Shown here in pieces: positions 59,033 to 64,000 of a stretch of 64,000 nt of DNA. A model generated the notes under the pieces. The model was not told the DNA's origin. It saw only the letters and a list, made by a program, of their open reading frames with translations, and searched no databases. The stretch covers positions 4,030,001 to 4,094,000 of the forward strand of contig NZ_AP024237.1 in assembly GCF_016592155.1 (NCBI RefSeq). Direction: 5' to 3'. Source of the DNA: Mycobacterium heckeshornense (lineage in GTDB: Bacteria > Actinomycetota > Actinomycetes > Mycobacteriales > Mycobacteriaceae). The position numbers were made by a program, and so were the translations under genes. Every line of letters begins with the position of its first letter. Position 1 is the stretch's first letter.

Positions 59033-60559
59033 CTAAAACGGTGGTGGCTCGTCGTCGGCGCGCGGCGGGGGCAGGTTGAAGTAGCTGAGGCGTTTTTCGT
59101 GCCGGGCGCGGCGTGCTTGGCGGTTGTGGCGGCGTTCGGTGGCGATGCGGTGTGCGCGGTCTTGGGCGCGGGTGCGGCGGCGCTTGGGCATCATCGCGGT
59201 GCGCTCGGAGCAGTAGTCGACCGGCGGGTCGGCGGGCGGGGCGGCGAGCTCGCCGGTGGGCCGGCACAGGCCGGGAAACAGCAGCGCGCTGCCCGGGGTG
59301 GTGACATAGGTATGTCCCGTCGGCGCGGTCAAAATCAGCGTCCCGTCCACCAACTGCTTTTCCCGCCAGCCCCAAAACGTTTTCACCAAATGATGTGTGC
59401 GGCAATAACATTTGAGGTTCGACGCGTGCGTGGGCCCGCCCTGGGCGTAGGGAATCGCGTGATCGATGTCGCAGTCGAACGCCGGGCGCTCACAACCGGG
59501 CCAGCGGCACGTCACATCCCGGCAGCGCACGAAATCGGCCAACGCCTTCGACGGCACACAGCCCCGCTCGGGCGGGGCATCGCCGGGGTGCACCAGCGGT
59601 ATCAGCGTGGCCGACTGAGCCAATTCCTCGACCAGTTCGGGTGGGAGGAGGCCATCGGCTCCCACCAGCGATCCCGGCTCACTAGCGGTCCCGTCGATGG
59701 TGGCCTGCTCGGCGATTACATGAACAACGACGGACGGGCCCGCCTGTCCCGCATCGGGCGCGCAGTCGGGCCGCCTGCACCGGCACCCCAGCCGATCGGC
59801 CCCGACCGCCAATGCCCCCAGCGCATCAGCACGACGCTGCGCTCGGGTGCGTGGGTCATGCGCACACACCGTGGCCGCCAACGCATCCAACCGCTTATCC
59901 AGCGCATGCGCATCGGTGGTGAACAGACTGCCATGGATTTCCGATATCCCGCCCTCGGCCAAATCACCGATCCACACCTCCCGATCGTCCTGGTGCTGCT
60001 TGCGCCGGCGCACCGCGTCGGCATCAGCGCGAACCACGATCTTGTCGATCATCGCCGCCAGCCGGCCCTGGGTCAGCGACGGCCAGCGCGGCACGGCCTG
60101 CGCCAGCCGGGCATCGACCGCGGCCAGCACATCGGGGTCGGTGATCAGCTCGGTGCGATACACGAGGGTCTGAAACAACCGCAGCCCAATATCGCCGGCC
60201 CGAAACACCTCAGCGGTCTTAGGCAGCCGTTCGCGCATTGCCCGGGCATAGCGCAGCCGGCTGCTCGCTAATGCGCGGCTGATCCGCAACGCCGCCGCGA
60301 CCTCGGCGGCCACCGCCTCCTCGGTGTCGATCGCCCATTCCTCGGTTTCCGAGCAGCGCGAAAGCCGGTAACCGAACAACTCCCCGATCGCGGCCAGCTG
60401 CGCGGCCGCCGCCCGGTTCTCCGCCCGCGAGGCCGCGCAAACCCGGTCCACCAACACCGTCGACTCCGCGGTGGTCGAGGGATGATGGCGCTCCCACATC
60501 TCCTCCAGCCGGGCGATCTCCTCCGGCGAGGGCACCATACCGCGCGCGTCATCGAACAT
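59033..60559 (-). CDS. DUF222/HNH endonuclease-family protein (13E12-like)
   Basis: 508 aa from ATG 60559; a TTG ten codons earlier is possible. N-terminal DUF222 region (AAAQLAAIGELFGYR, ALRISRALASSRLRYARAMRE) and C-terminal HNH domain CRWPGCERPAFDCDIDHAIP with NLKCYCRTHH (about 365-410), followed by a basic tail. This is the family of the REP13E12 proteins of M. tuberculosis. No terminal repeats flank it, so I see no evidence that it is mobile here. Lies where I recall Rv0713 in M. tuberculosis. Confidence 0.85.
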   Translation of the reverse strand: MFDDARGMVPSPEEIARLEEMWERHHPSTTAESTVLVDRVCAASRAENRAAAAQLAAIGELFGYRLSRCSETEEWAIDTEEAVAAEVAAALRISRALASSRLRYARAMRERLPKTAEVFRAGDIGLRLFQTLVYRTELITDPDVLAAVDARLAQAVPRWPSLTQGRLAAMIDKIVVRADADAVRRRKQHQDDREVWIGDLAEGGISEIHGSLFTTDAHALDKRLDALAATVCAHDPRTRAQRRADALGALAVGADRLGCRCRRPDCAPDAGQAGPSVVVHVIAEQATIDGTASEPGSLVGADGLLPPELVEELAQSATLIPLVHPGDAPPERGCVPSKALADFVRCRDVTCRWPGCERPAFDCDIDHAIPYAQGGPTHASNLKCYCRTHHLVKTFWGWREKQLVDGTLILTAPTGHTYVTTPGSALLFPGLCRPTGELAAPPADPPVDYCSERTAMMPKRRRTRAQDRAHRIATERRHNRQARRARHEKRLSYFNLPPPRADDEPPPF

Positions 60560-60614
60560 AAGTACGAGTATGGCAGCGCGGTCCGACAAGTTAACGCTCG
60601 CAGTTGACGGGCGC

Positions 60615-61490
60615 TCAGGCCACGCACCGGAACCCGATATGAGTGGTTGCGGTGTCCTGCGATTGCGGGGAGCGCGCCGCCGGCCGGTACCGGTGGCAGT
60701 ATTCCGGCGCGCACAAGTGGGAACCGCCCTTCAGCGTCTGGTTGACACCCGGATCCGCAGGTCCGGGTGGTGTACAGCATGCTTTGGGAGGCTGATCGGG
60801 CCGGTGGTGTGCGCTGAATTCGGTGGTCGTCCACTCCCAGACGTTGCCGATCATGTCCAGTAACCCAAACCGATTAGGTGGGAAGGTTCCCACCGGCGAT
60901 GTTCCCGTCCAGCCCAGGGCGCCGTGGTTGCGGTATGGGAATCGGCCCTGCCAGGTGTTGGCCATCAACTGTCCGCCCGGCTTCTCCTCGTCGCCCCAGG
61001 GGTAGGTGGTGGTGGTTCCGCCGCGGGCCGCGTACTCCCACTCCGCCTCGGTGGGCAGCCGCCGCCCTGCCCAGCGCGCGTAGGCCACCGCGTCCGGATA
61101 GGCGACCTGCACCACCGGGTGGTCGGCCTTGTCGGCGACGTCGCTGTCGGGTCCGAACGGGTGCCGCCAACACGCGCCAGGTATCCAATGCCACCACTGC
61201 CGCCAGTCGCGCAGGTCGACCGGACCGGCTGTCGGGCGGAAAACCAGCGCGCCCGGAACCAGGTCATCTGGGTTCGCTCCCGGATACTGCGCAGGGTCGA
61301 TGGGTTGTTCGGCGACCGTCACATACCCTGTGGCGGCAACGAATTCGGCAAATTGCGCATTGGTCACCGGATGTCGCTCGACCGCGAACGGGCCCACCAT
61401 CGCGGTATGGATCGGAGCTTCCTCGGGGTAGAAGCTCGCCGATCCCATGCGAAACGCTCCGCCGGGCAGCTCAACGAGCTCGGTCAGCAT
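60615..61490 (-). CDS. Formylglycine-generating enzyme (sulfatase activator)
   Basis: 291 aa, Rv0712 homologue. Oxidises the active-site Cys of type I sulfatases to C-alpha-formylglycine. FGE-sulfatase fold: VELPGGAFRMGSASFYPEEAP start, YPWGDE, GNVWEWTTTEF and the catalytic pair in GGSHLCAPEYCHRYR near the C-terminus, with ending GFRCVA. The frame lacks a signal peptide. Last gene of the atsA-lipoprotein-FGE operon, whose sulfatase is its likely client. Confidence 0.93.
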   Translation of the reverse strand: MLTELVELPGGAFRMGSASFYPEEAPIHTAMVGPFAVERHPVTNAQFAEFVAATGYVTVAEQPIDPAQYPGANPDDLVPGALVFRPTAGPVDLRDWRQWWHWIPGACWRHPFGPDSDVADKADHPVVQVAYPDAVAYARWAGRRLPTEAEWEYAARGGTTTTYPWGDEEKPGGQLMANTWQGRFPYRNHGALGWTGTSPVGTFPPNRFGLLDMIGNVWEWTTTEFSAHHRPDQPPKACCTPPGPADPGVNQTLKGGSHLCAPEYCHRYRPAARSPQSQDTATTHIGFRCVA

Positions 61491-61494
61491 GCTT

Positions 61495-62163
61495 TCAGGG
61501 TATGACGACCGCGAAGTCTGCCATCAGAGCAACTTTCGCGGCGTCAAAGCCCAGCAGTCCGGCCGGCCCTTCCTGGTGGATGGCGACGAGATAACCCTTT
61601 GTGTTTGTCCAGATATGGGCAATCCGGTCGGCAAACGCGATTGCACCGGACGGTCCTCGGTACGTGCCGGTCAGCTGCTGGCTGCTGTACCCACAGAAAG
61701 GAGCCGCGGTGATGGTCACCTCGGCGCCCGCTGCCGATCGCGCCATTGCGTCGTAATGGGCGAGGGCTGCGGCCGGTGTGAGGCTCGTCGACGCGATGGT
61801 GACCCTTCCGGTCATGCCGTCCGGTCCTGCCAACACCATCGCCACGTCACCATCTCCGGCTGTCGACGTCCAGCCGTCTGGGACATTGATGGTGATTTTC
61901 GGCGCGGCCGGGTCGGACACCGTGGCAGTGGCTGGCCTGCCCACCACGCTTGGCGGCGGGAAGCAGACCAGCGCGTCGGGCGGTAGGTGATCTGGCAGTG
62001 TCGTTTCGACACCGGGGACATCGGCGAGCGGATCCGACGGTGGTTGATGCAAAACTGCCGTCGTCGACGACGTCGGCACCGGAATCGCAATTCCTCCCGT
62101 GGTGTTGCTGCACCCGCCCGCCAGAAACGCCGAACAGATCGCAGCGCATAAACGCCATGTCAT
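61495..62163 (-). CDS. Secreted lipoprotein, LpqN/LpqT-like
   Basis: 222 aa. Signal peptide ending in lipobox LAGGC (Cys18), then a Ser/Thr/Pro linker. The conserved half from ~85 (ITINVPDGWTS to GFDAAKVALMADFAVVIP) resembles the mycobacterial LpqN/LpqT/Mtc28 family. One base separates its ATG from the atsA stop, and 4 bp separate its stop from the FGE gene, so it is inserted inside a sulfatase-activator operon. I recall Rv0711 and Rv0712 as adjacent, without a lipoprotein gene between them. Function unknown. Confidence 0.8.
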   Translation of the reverse strand: MTWRLCAAICSAFLAGGCSNTTGGIAIPVPTSSTTAVLHQPPSDPLADVPGVETTLPDHLPPDALVCFPPPSVVGRPATATVSDPAAPKITINVPDGWTSTAGDGDVAMVLAGPDGMTGRVTIASTSLTPAAALAHYDAMARSAAGAEVTITAAPFCGYSSQQLTGTYRGPSGAIAFADRIAHIWTNTKGYLVAIHQEGPAGLLGFDAAKVALMADFAVVIP

Positions 62164-62164
62164 T

Positions 62165-64000
62165 TCAGTCCCGCGAAAAGGCCAGGGCTAGTTTGGTTTT
62201 CAGGTCCTGATATGGTGCACCGGAAACGTCGACGGTGACGCGGGCGATGGCTCCACCGGTGAACGTGAATGGTGCCGTGTAGCGGGCGGACACTGCCGAA
62301 CCGCTGTTGCGTCCCACGCTGATGGCGGCTCCGGCCAACCCGAACGTGCCGGGGTGTGTCTTCATCTCGGCCAACACGCCAACCGCGGTGTCGTCGATGT
62401 AGAGAGTGGCTTCACCCAACGGGGTATGGCTGTTTTCCACGGTCCCGGTGCGGGCGTATTGGACACCAAAGAGGTGCCGGCCCAACGGCACCGTATTGGT
62501 CGCGGAGATCATCTGCTCCTGCTCACCGAGGAAGTTGTAGACATAGTGCAGCCGTCCGTCCTGGATAAACAAAGTGTGACCACCGTGGGCGCCACCCTGC
62601 TTGAACAGCACGCCTTCAGCACCCGTGGTTTCGACGCTCACGTCGGCCACCACCGAGAATGACCGCCCGCGGATCTCGACCCCGGCGCCCATGCCGACGT
62701 CGGCGGTATCGGGATAGTAAGTGTAGGTGGAGCGTTCGCCAGCCAGGTAGGGCCGCCACCGTGACATTGTTTCCAGCAGGTTGAGGTCGGCCAGCGGCAG
62801 CCCGTTGTATTTGGCCGCTTCAGAAAACCACAGCGCCTTCAGCTCCTCGAGCTTGTCGGGACGCTGGGCGGACAGGTCGTGACATTGGGTGCGGTCAACC
62901 GCGATGTGGAACAGCTCCCAGCGGTCGGAGTCGAAGTGCGACCAACCGGCGGGTGCTGCGGCGTGAACGGTGTTGGCGAACCAGCCCTCATGCCAAATGC
63001 CCCGGGTTCCCAGCATGGTGTAGAACTGGGTGCGCTTGCCGGTGTCGGCACTCGGATCTTCTATTGCCGCTTTGAAACTCACACCATCCAGTGGCTTCTG
63101 CGCGATGCCCTTTACCGTCTGCGGTGCCGCGATCCCGACCAGGTCATAGACGGTCGGGGTAATGTCGCAGACGTTGACGTAGTTATCGCGCACCTCCCCG
63201 CGTGCGGCAATCCTGTCGGGCCAGGAGATGATCGCCGCATCAGCGATGCCACCTTCGTGGGAGGCGTAGCGTTTGAACAGCTTATACGGCGTGTTGAACG
63301 CCATCGCCCATCCAATCGGGTAGTGATTATAGGTCTGCGGTCCGCCCAACCAGTCAAGGTGCTTCAGGCTCTCTTCGACGGTGTCGATGTAACCGTTGAA
63401 GAACTTCGTCTCATTTACCGACCCGTTCGGCCCGCCCTCGCCGCTGGCGCCGTTGTCGGAGATCACCACGATCAACGTGTCGTCGAGTTGGCCGGATTCG
63501 TCAAGATAGTCCAATATCCGGCCGATTTGGGCGTCGGTATAGCTGAGAAAGCCGGCGAATACCTCGGCCATCCGGCAAAACAGCCTCATCTCGTCGCCGC
63601 TCAGTGAGTCCCAGGGACGCACCGTGTCCTGCAGCGGCCACGACTGGTCATTCGGTCCCTTCGCATCCAGATAGGGATTCATCGGTGACAGCTCGGTATC
63701 CGGGGGCACTATCCCCATCGACTTCTGATTTTCCAGCACCACGTCGCGGTAGCGCTCGTAGCCCATGTCGAAGCGGCCGGTGTATTTGTCGGCCCATTCG
63801 GTGAACACATGGTGCGGGGCATGCCCCGCACCAGGGCACACATACGCAAACCACGGCTTGTCCGGCGCAATCACCTTGGCGTCACGGATGAACTCGATCG
63901 TCTTGTCGGCGATGTCCTTCGACAAGTGGTAGCCGTCCTCAGGCGTCGCTGGTGGTGACACCGGATGGTTGTCGTACACCAGGTCTGGATACCATTGGTC
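62165..64000 (-). CDS. atsA: Arylsulfatase AtsA-like, 5' end outside window
   Basis: Type I sulfatase, 611 residues visible, open to the window edge; the M. tuberculosis homologue (Rv0711) is, as I recall, 787 aa, so ~175 N-terminal residues including the Cys-x-Pro-x-Arg formylglycine site lie outside. Visible sulfatase motifs: KPWFAYVCPGAGHAPHH near residue 45 and metal/substrate region LIVVISDNGASGEGGPNGS near 180. The C-terminal ~200 residues form a beta-rich domain (VSVETTGAEGVLFKQGGAHG). Upstream of the lipoprotein and FGE genes. Confidence 0.92.
   Translation of the reverse strand, partial: DQWYPDLVYDNHPVSPPATPEDGYHLSKDIADKTIEFIRDAKVIAPDKPWFAYVCPGAGHAPHHVFTEWADKYTGRFDMGYERYRDVVLENQKSMGIVPPDTELSPMNPYLDAKGPNDQSWPLQDTVRPWDSLSGDEMRLFCRMAEVFAGFLSYTDAQIGRILDYLDESGQLDDTLIVVISDNGASGEGGPNGSVNETKFFNGYIDTVEESLKHLDWLGGPQTYNHYPIGWAMAFNTPYKLFKRYASHEGGIADAAIISWPDRIAARGEVRDNYVNVCDITPTVYDLVGIAAPQTVKGIAQKPLDGVSFKAAIEDPSADTGKRTQFYTMLGTRGIWHEGWFANTVHAAAPAGWSHFDSDRWELFHIAVDRTQCHDLSAQRPDKLEELKALWFSEAAKYNGLPLADLNLLETMSRWRPYLAGERSTYTYYPDTADVGMGAGVEIRGRSFSVVADVSVETTGAEGVLFKQGGAHGGHTLFIQDGRLHYVYNFLGEQEQMISATNTVPLGRHLFGVQYARTGTVENSHTPLGEATLYIDDTAVGVLAEMKTHPGTFGLAGAAISVGRNSGSAVSARYTAPFTFTGGAIARVTVDVSGAPYQDLKTKLALAFSRD

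Noticed and set aside
59033..60559. HNH/DUF222 gene as a mobile intron or insertion element
   Set aside because: No terminal inverted repeats, target duplications or intron structure were found around it; family members are common chromosomal genes in mycobacteria.

Overview
The window is high-GC DNA from a Mycobacterium, probably a slow grower near the M. kansasii/M. marinum/M. tuberculosis group. The ribosomal proteins, RmlB/RmlC, MmsA, SigL, RslA, SecY and ESX-4 proteins closely resemble my recollection of their M. tuberculosis counterparts, but gene order and accessory content differ, so it is not M. tuberculosis itself. Both edges cut genes: eccC4 at base 1 and an arylsulfatase gene (atsA-like) at base 64000.

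Layout. 1-7.5 kb: part of the ESX-4 secretion locus (eccC4, eccD4, mycP4 and only a 5' fragment of eccB4), then two cutinase-like esterases. 7.5-12 kb (minus): alpha operon truA-rplQ-rpoA-rpsD-rpsK-rpsM-rpmJ-infA. 12.3-16 kb: two tandem LLM-type (F420-type) oxidoreductases, rmlB-rmlC and a small secreted protein. 16-23.2 kb: O-methyltransferase, SRPBCC-like protein, MacB-type ABC transporter, DUF4389 protein and FAD monooxygenase. 23.5-30.3 kb: valine/propionate genes mmsA-fadE9-mmsB, a HAD-like protein, a NarL-type two-component pair and a MarR regulator. 30.4-37.6 kb: two divergent operons, thiamin diphosphate enzyme/SRPBCC/KAS III-like/aminotransferase (minus) and flavin monooxygenase/BBE-type oxidase (plus). 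37.6-41.7 kb: rslA, sigL, mapA, adk, secY (minus). 41.9-54.4 kb: island of small SAM methyltransferases, a sugar set (xylB-like, serA2, fucA-like), AraC regulator, dehydrogenases and sppA. 54.5-58.8 kb: spc operon rplO to rplN (minus). 59-64 kb: HNH/DUF222 protein, formylglycine-generating enzyme, lipoprotein and arylsulfatase.

Main discovery. Six promoter-like sites share one architecture: a -35 of (T/C)GAAC(C/T), exactly 16 bp, then CGTGNN. They lie before sigL itself, before both divergent operons at 35 kb, before both divergent operons at 17.9 kb, and before the FAD monooxygenase at 23.2 kb. This matches the ECF SigL consensus as I remember it. It predicts that one ECF sigma factor and its zinc-type anti-sigma factor RslA control a split biosynthesis-and-export system: ThDP enzyme, degenerate KAS III-like enzyme, aminotransferase, FMO, BBE oxidase, FAD monooxygenase, O-methyltransferase, two nearly identical SRPBCC proteins and an ABC exporter. 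The product is unknown.

Other points: eccB4 is truncated; a degenerate methyltransferase remnant lies in a methyltransferase array; a perfect 22-bp operator precedes mmsA; a 27-bp perfect hairpin separates two convergent genes; and the S10/spc and alpha ribosomal operons remain on one strand about 25 kb apart. I saw no rRNA, tRNA, CRISPR array, insertion sequence or origin. No gene-free stretch exceeds 300 bases.
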